Notes under the pieces: generated by a model
Told to the model about the DNA's origin: nothing
Database searches by the model: none
The model's input: the letters and a program-made list of their open reading frames with translations, nothing else
DNA from: Cloacibacterium sp. TD35
Lineage (GTDB): Bacteria; Bacteroidota; Bacteroidia; Flavobacteriales; Weeksellaceae
DNA: 64,000 nt
Direction of reading: 5' to 3'
Assembly (NCBI RefSeq): GCF_028864635.1
Contig: NZ_CP104850.1
Location: 1,742,001-1,806,000, forward strand
Made by a program: the position numbers and the translations under genes
Shown: piece by piece, positions 33,836 to 41,875 of the stretch
Numbering within the stretch: position 1 is the stretch's first letter
Layout: each line of letters begins with the position of its first letter

Positions 33836-35290
33836 ATGATGGATCAAAACTTAGGCTTGATATGGGAACGCTGTCTCAAATTTATGCGAGACAATTTGAG
33901 TGCCTCCGAACATGAAGACGTTAAAAAATTAGAACATTCGTTCGATTTATTATTTGACAGAGTGCAACCTATGTCGCTTATTAACCACAATCTTACTCTG
34001 TTGGTTCCATCAGATTTTTATAAAGAATATATAGAAGAAAATTATCTTTCATTATTATCTGCTGCCCTTAAAAAAAATATCGGAAAAGGTGTTAAATTGT
34101 GGTATTCTGTAATGGAAAATAAACCACAAGGATTAGAAAAACCCACTACTCAAAATTACAAAGGAATTTCTGTACAAGCTCCAAAAGTTCAAGAGGTGCT
34201 TCCTACCACTGTTTCTAAAAGTTTAGTAAATCCTTTTGTAGTTCCGGGAATCAAGAAGGTAAACATAGATGCTAACCTTAATCCCAATTTATCATTTGAT
34301 AATTTTGTAGAAGGCGAGAGCAATAAATTTGCCTGTACAGTTGCTAAAACCATTGCCAAAAGACCTGGTGCTACTTCTTTTAACCCATTATTTATTCATG
34401 GTGGAGTAGGTGTAGGAAAAACGCATTTAGCTCATGCAATTGGTTTAGATATTAAACAGAATATTCCAGATAAGGTTGTACTATATTTATCATCAGAAAA
34501 ATTTATCCAACAATTTGTTTCTGCTGCGAAAGCTCAGAATAAAACAGATTTTGGTAATTTTTACCAAATGGTAGATGTGTTGATTATAGATGATATTCAG
34601 TTCCTTTCTGGGAAAGCTGCCACTCAGGATATGTTCTTCCATATTTTTGATCATTTGCATCAAAACGGAAAACAAATTATCCTAACTTCGGATAAAGCTC
34701 CTGCAGATATTCAGGATATTCAAGAAAGAATTGTTTCTCGTTTTAAATGGGGATTGAGTGCAGAAGTAAAATCTCCAGATTTTGATACGAGAAAGAAAAT
34801 TATCGTAGATAAACTTCACAGAGATGGTATCGTTTTAAAGGATGATATGGTAGATTTCTTGGCGGGAGAAGTAAAATCTAACGTTAGAGAACTCATTGGT
34901 GTGATTAATTCTGTGATTGCGCATTCTATGATTTCTAAATCAGATTTAAGTCTAGATTTATTAAAAGAAACCATTAATAAGATTGCAGCAAATCAAAAGA
35001 AAACAATCAATATTCCATACATTCAAGAAGTGGTTTGCGAATATTTCGGTATTCAGAGAGAGCAATTGCTGTCTAAAACCAGAAAAAGAGAAATTGCATT
35101 GCCTAGACAATTAGCCATGTATTTCGCAAAAGAATATACCAATGCTACTTTTACCAAAATTGGTGAAGAAATGGGCGGAAAAGACCATTCTACGGTAATG
35201 TATGCTTGCGAAACCATCAGAGATGTTTCTAAAATTGACAAAGAACTTAAGAAATATCTAAAAGAAATTAAAGATAAAATTTTTGAATAG
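33836..35290 (+). CDS. dnaA: Chromosomal replication initiator protein DnaA
   Basis: It has 484 residues. Domain I runs to about residue 90, a linker with many Val/Thr/Pro follows, then the AAA+ domain with Walker A GGVGVGKTH near 190, Walker B VLIIDDIQFLSG near 248 and the ERIVSRFKWGL sensor/arginine region. Domain IV ends with the DNA-binding signature GGKDHSTVMYACETI. The start MMDQ at 33836 fits the family; the next codon is also ATG. No cluster of DnaA boxes is seen next to the gene, and dnaN is absent, so the replication origin is probably elsewhere, as is usual in Bacteroidota. Confidence 0.96.
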   Translation: MMDQNLGLIWERCLKFMRDNLSASEHEDVKKLEHSFDLLFDRVQPMSLINHNLTLLVPSDFYKEYIEENYLSLLSAALKKNIGKGVKLWYSVMENKPQGLEKPTTQNYKGISVQAPKVQEVLPTTVSKSLVNPFVVPGIKKVNIDANLNPNLSFDNFVEGESNKFACTVAKTIAKRPGATSFNPLFIHGGVGVGKTHLAHAIGLDIKQNIPDKVVLYLSSEKFIQQFVSAAKAQNKTDFGNFYQMVDVLIIDDIQFLSGKAATQDMFFHIFDHLHQNGKQIILTSDKAPADIQDIQERIVSRFKWGLSAEVKSPDFDTRKKIIVDKLHRDGIVLKDDMVDFLAGEVKSNVRELIGVINSVIAHSMISKSDLSLDLLKETINKIAANQKKTINIPYIQEVVCEYFGIQREQLLSKTRKREIALPRQLAMYFAKEYTNATFTKIGEEMGGKDHSTVMYACETIRDVSKIDKELKKYLKEIKDKIFE

Positions 35291-35324
35291 AATTTAGGTC
35301 TATGACCTATTCATGAAAAATATA

Positions 35325-35352
35325 TTGAGGAATTTTTTAAATATTATATTTG
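35325..35352 (+). promoter_or_regulatory. Putative promoter of the phosphatase gene
   Basis: TTG at 35325-35327, 17 bp, then TATATTTG at 35345-35352; the start codon is 35 bp later. Confidence 0.5.
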
Positions 35353-35387
35353 AAAAGTTCCTTTTTTAATTAAATAACTATTTACTT

Positions 35388-35846
35388 ATGAAAATTTTAA
35401 TGGTTTGTCTCGGGAATATATGCAGAAGTCCATTAGCAGAAGGAATTTTACGTTCTAAAATTTCAGAAAAACATATCGTAGCAAGTGCAGGAACGATTTC
35501 TTTTCACAAAGGATCGCCACCAGATGATCGTTCTACCAAAATTGCCAAAGAATATGACGTAGATATTTCTTACCAAAGAGCCAATCACTTTACTGAGAGT
35601 CATTTGGAAGAGTTTGATAAAATTTTCTGTATGGATTTTAAAAACTTAGAAGATGTACTTTCTAAAGCCAGTTTTGAGGAACAAAGAAATAAAGTTGCTC
35701 TGATTATGGAGGAAGCTGGCGTTTTATCTGATGAGAAAATAGAAGTTCCAGATCCGTATTACGGTGATATGAGTGATTTCGAAAATGTGTACCAAATGTT
35801 AGATCAAGCTTGTGAGGCAATTGCAGAGAAGTATAACTTGAAGTAA
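35388..35846 (+). CDS. Low-molecular-weight protein-tyrosine phosphatase
   Basis: It has 152 residues. The P-loop CLGNICRS begins at Cys7 (nucleophile) and Arg13, right after the first strand MKILMV. The general acid is the Asp in VPDPYYGD near residue 125. The FDKIFCMDFKNLEDV segment is typical. Such enzymes act in the cytosol on phosphotyrosine proteins or related substrates. The following methyltransferase gene starts 50 bp later, so the two may be co-transcribed. Confidence 0.94.
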   Translation: MKILMVCLGNICRSPLAEGILRSKISEKHIVASAGTISFHKGSPPDDRSTKIAKEYDVDISYQRANHFTESHLEEFDKIFCMDFKNLEDVLSKASFEEQRNKVALIMEEAGVLSDEKIEVPDPYYGDMSDFENVYQMLDQACEAIAEKYNLK

Positions 35847-35896
35847 ATTGTTCTAAAAATTGATTACTTTTATTTATAATTAAATTTTTTTAAAAC

Positions 35897-36595
35897 ATGT
35901 TGTTTCTAATTCCAGCTTATTTATCCGAAGATTCTCCGATAGACTATTTTGCACCATCAATTAAAGAATACATTCTAAAAACCGATTATTTTTTCGTGGA
36001 AAACGAAAAAACAGCCAGAAAAGTCATCAAATTTTTTGCACCAGAGAAAAAACAAAGTGATTTAAAGCTTTTTCTTTTGGATAAATATTCAGAGAATGCA
36101 GATTTGAAGGAGGCGCAGAAACTCATGAAGTCTGGTCAGGATTTCGGTTTGCTTTCCGAAGCTGGATTGCTTTGTATTGCAGATCCTGGAAATCTTATGG
36201 TAAAATGGTGTCATGAGAACAATATAAAAGTCATCCCAATTAATGGGCCAAGTTCTATCATTTTAGCCCTAATTTCGAGTGGTTTTAATGGTCAAGAATT
36301 TACCTTTCACGGATATTTGCCAATTGATAAGGAGCAAAAGAAAAAACAGATTCTCTTTCTAGAAAATCAAGTTCAAAAGTCGGGATATTCTCAGATTTTT
36401 ATGGAAACACCGTACAGAAATAATCAATTGTTGGAAGATTTAATTAAATTTCTTAATCCAAATACCAAACTTTGTATCGCAGCAAATATTAATCATCCAA
36501 CTGAAGAATTTATCAAAACCTTAAAAATCTCTGATTGGAAAAATAAAAAACCGGAACTTCATAAAATTCCGGCGGTATTTGTTTTGGGGAAATAA
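35897..36595 (+). CDS. SAM-dependent methyltransferase, RsmI/tetrapyrrole methylase family
   Basis: It has 232 residues. The fold is shown by FLIPAYLSEDSPIDYFAPSI at the N-terminus, LLSEAGLLCIADPGNLMV near residue 85, INGPSSIILALISSGFNGQEFTFHGYLP near 115 and the ETPYRNNQLLEDL segment near 175. This matches proteins annotated in Bacteroidota as 16S rRNA (cytidine-2'-O)-methyltransferase-like. The canonical RsmI N-terminus (GTPIGN) is altered, so rRNA modification is inferred and another substrate is possible. Confidence 0.85.
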   Translation: MLFLIPAYLSEDSPIDYFAPSIKEYILKTDYFFVENEKTARKVIKFFAPEKKQSDLKLFLLDKYSENADLKEAQKLMKSGQDFGLLSEAGLLCIADPGNLMVKWCHENNIKVIPINGPSSIILALISSGFNGQEFTFHGYLPIDKEQKKKQILFLENQVQKSGYSQIFMETPYRNNQLLEDLIKFLNPNTKLCIAANINHPTEEFIKTLKISDWKNKKPELHKIPAVFVLGK

Positions 36596-36597
36596 AC

Positions 36598-36993
36598 TTA
36601 TTTTTTCTTGTAAGTATAAGTATATCCGTCATTTACGTCATCACTTAGAATCAATGTTTTTTCTTCATTGTTTACAATCATTTTGTCTGGAGCATTAGAA
36701 AAATCGATATAAACTCTTTCGTAATGTTCTAAGTTAGAGACATTTTTATAAAGAGAAAAGGTACCTTCATTGGTTACTGTACCATTAGTAGTAATGGTGT
36801 ATTTTTTATCAGAATCTAATTTCATAATAATGGTTTTTCCGCTTGAAGCTGGCGTTTCTGTAGTGTTTCCAACTCCACCTGTAGAAGAAACCCATTCCCA
36901 TTCTCCAACTACTGGACTTACATCTGTATCGTCTTCACTTCTACAAGAAAAAATAGTCAAAAATGCGAATATTGCAAGGATTAAATTTTTCAT
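36598..36993 (-). CDS. Lipocalin-like small lipoprotein
   Basis: It has 131 residues with a lipoprotein signal peptide (LTIFSC, Cys17). The mature part reads like a small beta barrel: VVGEWEWVSSTGG, KTIIMKLDSDKKYTITTNGTV, EGTFSLYKN and KTLILSDD, as in lipocalin-like proteins of flavobacteria. The role is unknown; binding of a small ligand at the membrane is inferred from the fold. It is convergent with the methyltransferase gene, with 2 bp between stops. Confidence 0.75.
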   Translation of the reverse strand: MKNLILAIFAFLTIFSCRSEDDTDVSPVVGEWEWVSSTGGVGNTTETPASSGKTIIMKLDSDKKYTITTNGTVTNEGTFSLYKNVSNLEHYERVYIDFSNAPDKMIVNNEEKTLILSDDVNDGYTYTYKKK

Positions 36994-37089
36994 ACTTTTT
37001 TATTTTATACAAATTTAGTCATAATTTTCTATTCATTTTATTGAATAAAATCATGTGAATTTATAGTTCTTAGTTTTTATTTATTTCAT

Positions 37090-37563
37090 TTAATATGGGA
37101 TTCTGATTTTTTTTAAAATAAAATGTAAAAGCCAAATTGGTCCAACTAGTAAAAACTGTAAATCCTTTAAAAAGCTCGGTTTTTTACCTTCGATTTTATG
37201 ACCGATGAACTGAAAAATCCATGTGATGATAAAAATGGAGAGATAAATAATCCAAGAATTTTCTTTGAAGTGTACATTGATAGCATATGCAAAATGTTCC
37301 ATTAAAAGCATCATCAATAACATGATGATGGAAATTCTCCATGAAAGATTAAAGTAAAAAATACTTACCAAAACAAGCGCAACAATGCTTGCAACGCTTA
37401 TGCAACCAAAGTAAGGAGCGCAAAAATGAGGCGCAGGAATAAGGCTGATAAATCCTATTATGGTAAAGAAAATTAAAGGAACGCAAATCCAGTGAATGAA
37501 TTTATTGGTTTGGTTTTGGTGACTTTCTGCGTATTCTGCGAATAGTTGGTCTATTTTTCTCAT
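37090..37563 (-). CDS. Mpo1/DUF962 family membrane protein
   Basis: It has 157 residues with four hydrophobic segments. The family signature is present: the N-terminal YAESHQNQTNKFIHWICVPLIFF, the central LMEHFAYAINVHFKENSW and the C-terminal GHKIEGKKPSFLKDLQFLLVGPIWLLHF. Yeast Mpo1 is a dioxygenase that alpha-oxidises phytosphingosine-derived 2-hydroxy fatty acids. The conserved His residues support an iron enzyme here, and flavobacteria do make sphingolipid-like lipids, but the substrate is inference. Confidence 0.9.
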   Translation of the reverse strand: MRKIDQLFAEYAESHQNQTNKFIHWICVPLIFFTIIGFISLIPAPHFCAPYFGCISVASIVALVLVSIFYFNLSWRISIIMLLMMLLMEHFAYAINVHFKENSWIIYLSIFIITWIFQFIGHKIEGKKPSFLKDLQFLLVGPIWLLHFILKKIRIPY

Positions 37564-37648
37564 ATTTTTTAAATTTTATTAAAAGTAATAAATCCTTTCT
37601 AAAGTCAGAATATTTTTTGAAATTTTAAATTATGTGATTCCTAATTAA

Positions 37649-37656
37649 TATTTTTG
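37649..37656 (+). promoter_or_regulatory. Putative -7 element, very short leader
   Basis: TATTTTTG matches TAnnTTTG and lies only 4 bp before the next start codon. Confidence 0.35.
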
Positions 37657-37660
37657 CAAA

Positions 37661-38365
37661 ATGAAAGACTTAATGGGACGCGCGATTTGGGATTATTATT
37701 ACCAAGAAAATCCTGAAGATTTACAAACCGAAACTTCTATTTCTGAGTTGGATGATTTACCAGTTTCTTATCTTTTCAGAGATTATCAAGAAATGAATGC
37801 TTTAGAAAAAAAAGCATTGGATTTGTCTTTTGGAAAAGTTTTAGATGTAGGCTCTGGAGCGGGCTCACATAGCCTTTATCTGCAAAATGAAATAAAATTA
37901 GAGGTAACAGCGCTAGATATTTCTCCTAAATCTATTGAAATTTGTAAAGCAAGAGGTGTAAAAAATGCCATCTGTGAAGATTTACTTCAGTTTTCTGAAA
38001 AGAATTTTGATACTGTTCTGCTTCTCATGAATGGTACTGGGATTTTTCAAAGTCTGGAACACATTGACCAATACTTGCAAAAACTGAAAAGTCTAGTAGC
38101 TGAAAACGGACAAATTCTAATAGACAGTACAGATATTCTGTATATGTATGATCAAGATGAAGATGGTGGAGTGCTGGTTCCTGCTACTGGTTATTACGGA
38201 GAATTAGATTATTATTTACATTACAAAGGAGATTCTGAACTGCCAATGAAATGGCTTTATTTAGATTTTAACACCTTAGAAAATGCAGCGATTGCCAATG
38301 GTTTTAAAATTCAAAAAATTAAACAACTAGAAGATTCTTATTTGGCTAAACTTACGTTAAAGTAA
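37661..38365 (+). CDS. Class I SAM-dependent methyltransferase
   Basis: It has 234 residues. SAM-binding motif I is VLDVGSGAGSHSLYLQ near residues 63-78, followed by LDISPKSIEICKARGVKNAICED (motif II region) and FDTVLLLMNGTGIFQSLEHIDQYL (motif III/IV region). No signal peptide. The substrate is unknown; small-molecule methylation is likely by the type of fold. Convergent with the next gene, with 3 bp between stops. Confidence 0.88.
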   Translation: MKDLMGRAIWDYYYQENPEDLQTETSISELDDLPVSYLFRDYQEMNALEKKALDLSFGKVLDVGSGAGSHSLYLQNEIKLEVTALDISPKSIEICKARGVKNAICEDLLQFSEKNFDTVLLLMNGTGIFQSLEHIDQYLQKLKSLVAENGQILIDSTDILYMYDQDEDGGVLVPATGYYGELDYYLHYKGDSELPMKWLYLDFNTLENAAIANGFKIQKIKQLEDSYLAKLTLK

Positions 38366-38368
38366 GGT

Positions 38369-38953
38369 TTATTCTACATTCCAAAGTAGAAAATTGATAA
38401 TGTCAATTCTTTTTCTTTGGTTTTCATCAAATAAATCTTGAAAAATTTCAAAACGATAAGGAACCGTCAATGCAAACTTATCACGATTGATTTCATCTGT
38501 GATTTTAGAAAGTTCTATATAGATTTCATTAGGGATTTGTTTAGAAATTTCTAGGAAAATAGCATTATATTTTTGTTTTTCTTCGTCTGATAATTTTTCA
38601 TCCGATAAAAGATTTCCTCTGTTAAAGAAAACTGCGTTGATGTCTGGGTAAGATTGTGATAGGAAATTACTATATAGTATTTTAAAGAAGTTTTGTGAGT
38701 CACTTTTTTCAAAAAAAGGTTGAGTATTTGCTTCTTCAATAATATTTAATCTTTCAGAGTATAATTGTTCTAATTCTAAAAATTTGCTTGATTGAATGAT
38801 TACTCTTTTATTAGAAAATTTTTTCTTTAGATTTTTATCAAATTTTTTTAAAAACATAATTTTTAAAGAATCGTTAAAATTTAATGATTGAGCTTTAAAA
38901 TTTCCCAATCCAAAAAATAAAAATAATAGCAGAAGCGGTTTTAGAATTTTCAT
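38369..38953 (-). CDS. Hypothetical secreted protein
   Basis: Family not recognised. It has 194 residues with a signal peptide (residues 1-21, ending FKA|QS). The mature protein is mainly helical and charged, with several Phe- and Lys-rich segments (KKFDKNLKKKFSNKR, EEKQKYNAIFLEISKQ) and a Trp near the end. It starts with ATG 38953 and is convergent with the methyltransferase gene. Confidence 0.75.
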   Translation of the reverse strand: MKILKPLLLLFLFFGLGNFKAQSLNFNDSLKIMFLKKFDKNLKKKFSNKRVIIQSSKFLELEQLYSERLNIIEEANTQPFFEKSDSQNFFKILYSNFLSQSYPDINAVFFNRGNLLSDEKLSDEEKQKYNAIFLEISKQIPNEIYIELSKITDEINRDKFALTVPYRFEIFQDLFDENQRKRIDIINFLLWNVE

Positions 38954-39054
38954 AAAAATAGTTTTATTAAAAGTAATAAAGATTTTGGAAATTTAACTTT
39001 TATTAACCTAGAATTTAAATATTTTATTTTTAACTTTATAAGAAATTTAAATCC

Positions 39055-39429
39055 ATGTCTGAAAAAAAATTAGCAGGCTTATGGATTGACCGCCAAAAAG
39101 CGATTGTGGTGACCAATCATGATAGCCAAGATGTTTCAGAGTTTAAAATCGCAGGAACTGTTGAAACAGAAGTTAAAGATCCTAAATTTTACGAACAGGC
39201 GGCACATAGTGCAGAGAATAAGCTTAGAGTACAATTTTTTAAAGAAGTAGGTCAGTTAATTACCAATAGCGAAGAGTTATTTATTACTGGACCAGGTATT
39301 TCACAGGAAGAACTCAGAAATTATTTATTAGAGACACCACAATTTAAAAATTTAAAAATAGAGTTGGGTGTTTCTCAAAAAATGGATGAAAAAAATGTTC
39401 TTAAAGAAGTTATTCATCATTATTCATAA
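39055..39429 (+). CDS. Hypothetical protein, weakly eRF1/Pelota domain-like
   Basis: It has 124 residues with no signal peptide. The start KLAGLWIDRQKAIVV and the part NSEELFITGPGISQEELRNYLLETPQFKNLKIE recall the mixed alpha/beta domain of eRF1/Pelota or related stress-protein domains, in which a strand-Gly-Pro-Gly turn is followed by a helix. This likeness is a memory-based impression and weak. It is flanked by a divergent secreted-protein gene and a clear terminator, so it is a single gene. Confidence 0.7.
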   Translation: MSEKKLAGLWIDRQKAIVVTNHDSQDVSEFKIAGTVETEVKDPKFYEQAAHSAENKLRVQFFKEVGQLITNSEELFITGPGISQEELRNYLLETPQFKNLKIELGVSQKMDEKNVLKEVIHHYS

Positions 39430-39430
39430 A

Positions 39431-39468
39431 AAAAATAGCTTGTTGAAAAACAAGCTATTTTTTATTTA
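39431..39468. terminator. Bidirectional terminator
   Basis: TAGCTTGTT and AACAAGCTA pair around GAAA, flanked by A and T runs, between the convergent 124-residue gene and metG. Confidence 0.85.
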
Positions 39469-39478
39469 TAGTAAGATT

Positions 39479-41512
39479 TTAACCTATTTCAATTCCGTTT
39501 TCTACTGTTTCATCAGGAGTTACGAAACTCAATTTTCCATCAGGTTTGGTTGTTAAAAGCAACATTCCTTGAGATTCTATTCCACGGATTTTTCTAGGCG
39601 CTAGATTTAATAAAATCATCACTTGTTTTCCTACCACTTCTTCTGGAGTAAAACTCTCTGCAATCCCAGAAACTACGGTTCTTACATCCACTCCAGTATC
39701 TACTTTTAGTTTTAATAATTTATCTGCTTTTTCTACTTTTTCAGCTTCTAAAATGGTAGCAGTTCTTAAATCTATTTTGGTAAAATCGTCAAAAGTGATT
39801 TCTTCTTTCATAGGATTTGCTTTTGGGTTGGTTTTGGCGTTAGATATTTTTGTGTTTTCTAATTTTTGAATTTGTAAATCAATGGTTTCATCTTCAATTT
39901 TTGAGAAAAGAAGAGAACTTTCATTGATTGTATGTCCTGTTTTTACGAGAACTTTAGCATTTTCAACTTCTTGCCAAGAAATTTTCTCGGTATTGAACAT
40001 TTTTAATAATTTTTCCGAAGAAAAAGGCATAAATGGTTCACACAATTGTGCTAAACCAACCGCAATTTGTGCTCCTACAAAAAGAGAATTGGCTGCTTTT
40101 TCTGGATTATCTTTGATGGTTTTCCAAGGTTCTTCTGTCTGTAAATATTGATTTCCGAAACGTGCTAAATTCATTAATGCAGAGAGTGCATTTCTAAACT
40201 CATATTTGCTTAAATATTCATTGATTTCTTTTGCGGCTTTAGAAATTTCAGAAAGTTCTTCTGCATTTTCATTTCCTGCAGGAATTACGCCATTGTAATA
40301 TTTGTGAATCAGCACGGCAACTCTATTGATGAAATTCCCAAAAATTCCTACTAGTTCAGAATTGTTTTTGGTTTGGAAATCCTTCCAAGTAAAATTATTA
40401 TCTTTAGTTTCAGGAGCCGAAGAAAGGAGTGCATAACGCAAAACATCTTGTTGACCTGGGAATTCTTCTACATATTCATGCGCCCAAACTGCCCAATTTC
40501 TAGAAGTAGAAATTTTATCGTTTTCAAGATTTAAAAATTCAAAAGCAGGAACATTACTTGGCATAATATATTTTCCGTGAGCCTTCATCATTGCAGGGAA
40601 AATAATACAGTGGAATACAATATTGTCTTTCCCGATAAAGTGAATTAAGTCTGAATCTTCAGATTGCCAATAGTCTTCCCAATTTTTTCCGCTTTTAGCA
40701 GCCCATTCTTTGGTAAAAGAAATATAACCAATTGGTGCATCAAACCAAACGTACAATACTTTTCCTTCTGCATCTGGTAGAGGAACTTGTACGCCCCAGT
40801 TTAAATCTCTGGTCATTGCTCTAGGTTTCAAACCATCATTGAGCCAAGATTTTACTTGTCCGTAAACATTAGGTTTCCAGTCGTCTTTATGTCCTTCTAA
40901 AATCCACTCGTTTAAGAAATCTTCATATTCATTTAAAGGAAGATACCAGTTTTTAGTTTCTTTAAGTACAGGAACGTTTCCACTCAATGCAGATTTTGGA
41001 TTAATCAATTCTGAAGGAGAAAGCGTAGAACCGCATTTTTCGCATTGGTCTCCATAAGCTCCATCATTTCCACATTTAGGGCAAGTTCCTACAATGTATC
41101 TGTCTGCCAAAAATTCGCCAGCTTGTTCATCATAATATTGTTCTGAAACTTCTTCTGTAAATTTTCCGTTTTCGTACATTTTTAGGAAGAAATCTTGAGA
41201 CGTTTTTTTGTGATTTTCTGAAGAAGTTCTAGAATATTCATCAAATGAAATTCCTAAGTCTTCAAAAGATTTTTTTATGATTGCATGGTATTTATCTACA
41301 ATATCTTGAGGAGTTACGCCTTCTTTTTTTGCTCTGATGGTAATGGGGATCCCGTGTTCATCGGAACCACATATAAAAGCTACATCGCTTCCTAATCTTC
41401 TTTGGAAACGTGCATATACATCAGCAGGAATATATACTCCAGCTAAATGACCGATATGAACAGGACCGTTTGCATATGGTAATGCAGCGGTAATCATTTT
41501 TCTCTTCTGCAT
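39479..41512 (-). CDS. metG: Methionyl-tRNA synthetase
   Basis: This enzyme charges tRNA-Met. It has 677 residues. The HIGH motif appears as HIGH in [13 protein letters not shown] at 13-25. The zinc-knuckle [19 protein letters not shown] follows near 145. The KMSKS loop is KISTSRNW near 335, a variant usual for Bacteroidota. The C-terminal ~110 residues form the tRNA-binding EMAP-like domain ([38 protein letters not shown]). ATG 41512 gives the proper N-terminus. A TATCTTTG -7 element lies 14 bp upstream. Confidence 0.96.
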   Translation of the reverse strand: MQKRKMITAALPYANGPVHIGHLAGVYIPADVYARFQRRLGSDVAFICGSDEHGIPITIRAKKEGVTPQDIVDKYHAIIKKSFEDLGISFDEYSRTSSENHKKTSQDFFLKMYENGKFTEEVSEQYYDEQAGEFLADRYIVGTCPKCGNDGAYGDQCEKCGSTLSPSELINPKSALSGNVPVLKETKNWYLPLNEYEDFLNEWILEGHKDDWKPNVYGQVKSWLNDGLKPRAMTRDLNWGVQVPLPDAEGKVLYVWFDAPIGYISFTKEWAAKSGKNWEDYWQSEDSDLIHFIGKDNIVFHCIIFPAMMKAHGKYIMPSNVPAFEFLNLENDKISTSRNWAVWAHEYVEEFPGQQDVLRYALLSSAPETKDNNFTWKDFQTKNNSELVGIFGNFINRVAVLIHKYYNGVIPAGNENAEELSEISKAAKEINEYLSKYEFRNALSALMNLARFGNQYLQTEEPWKTIKDNPEKAANSLFVGAQIAVGLAQLCEPFMPFSSEKLLKMFNTEKISWQEVENAKVLVKTGHTINESSLLFSKIEDETIDLQIQKLENTKISNAKTNPKANPMKEEITFDDFTKIDLRTATILEAEKVEKADKLLKLKVDTGVDVRTVVSGIAESFTPEEVVGKQVMILLNLAPRKIRGIESQGMLLLTTKPDGKLSFVTPDETVENGIEIG

Positions 41513-41526
41513 GGAAATTTTTTTTG

Positions 41527-41534
41527 CAAAGATA
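41527..41534 (-). promoter_or_regulatory. Putative -7 element for metG
   Basis: TATCTTTG on the minus strand, an exact TAnnTTTG match, 14 bp before the metG start. Confidence 0.45.
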
Positions 41535-41659
41535 ATGTTTTGTTTGCCTTTTTGAAAAATTTTGACTTGTAGGTTAAGATTTTGGTTAAAATTTTCTTTG
41601 TTAACATTTGCTTAACATGTGAAATTGCTAAACATTCGTTTGAAATATTGCGAAATCTC

Positions 41660-41685
41660 TTATTGTCTCATCGATGAGATAATAA
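41660..41685. promoter_or_regulatory. 26-bp near-perfect palindrome, operator candidate
   Basis: The core TCTCATCGATGAGA is perfect; the outer arms TTATT and AATAA extend it with one mismatched pair. It lies 191 bp before the susC-like start and 148 bp from metG. Confidence 0.6.
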
Positions 41686-41692
41686 ATATTAT

Positions 41693-41711
41693 AATATTGT
41701 TAATCAATATT
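41693..41711. promoter_or_regulatory. Inverted repeat upstream of susC-like gene
   Basis: AATATTG and CAATATT, perfect 7-bp arms around TTAAT, 8 bp after the 26-bp palindrome. Confidence 0.4.
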
Positions 41712-41815
41712 TTAGCTTTTAATTAATACAAAAGTGACTGATTCTTATCATGAATAATTAACAATTTTTACATAAATTTAATAAATATTTAAAAATTTCA
41801 TAAATTGGCAGTGCC

Positions 41816-41833
41816 TAATTGTGATAACAATTA
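41816..41833. promoter_or_regulatory. 18-bp operator-like dyad upstream of susC-like gene
   Basis: TAATTGT-GATA-ACAATTA is a perfect inverted repeat 42 bp before the susC-like start codon. The look is that of a LacI/GntR-type operator; the regulator is not encoded in this window. Confidence 0.5.
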
Positions 41834-41875
41834 AGTGATGTGAAAAATGAATATTAATCCTTAAATTTTATTTTT

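Larger units (their letters stand above)
41513..41875. other. Shared control region between metG and the starch operon
   Basis: This 363-bp AT-rich region lies between divergent metG and susC-like genes. It has no gene. It contains three dyads, listed separately, and the metG -7 element. The susC-like gene follows with no recognisable -7 element at a useful distance. Confidence 0.6.
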
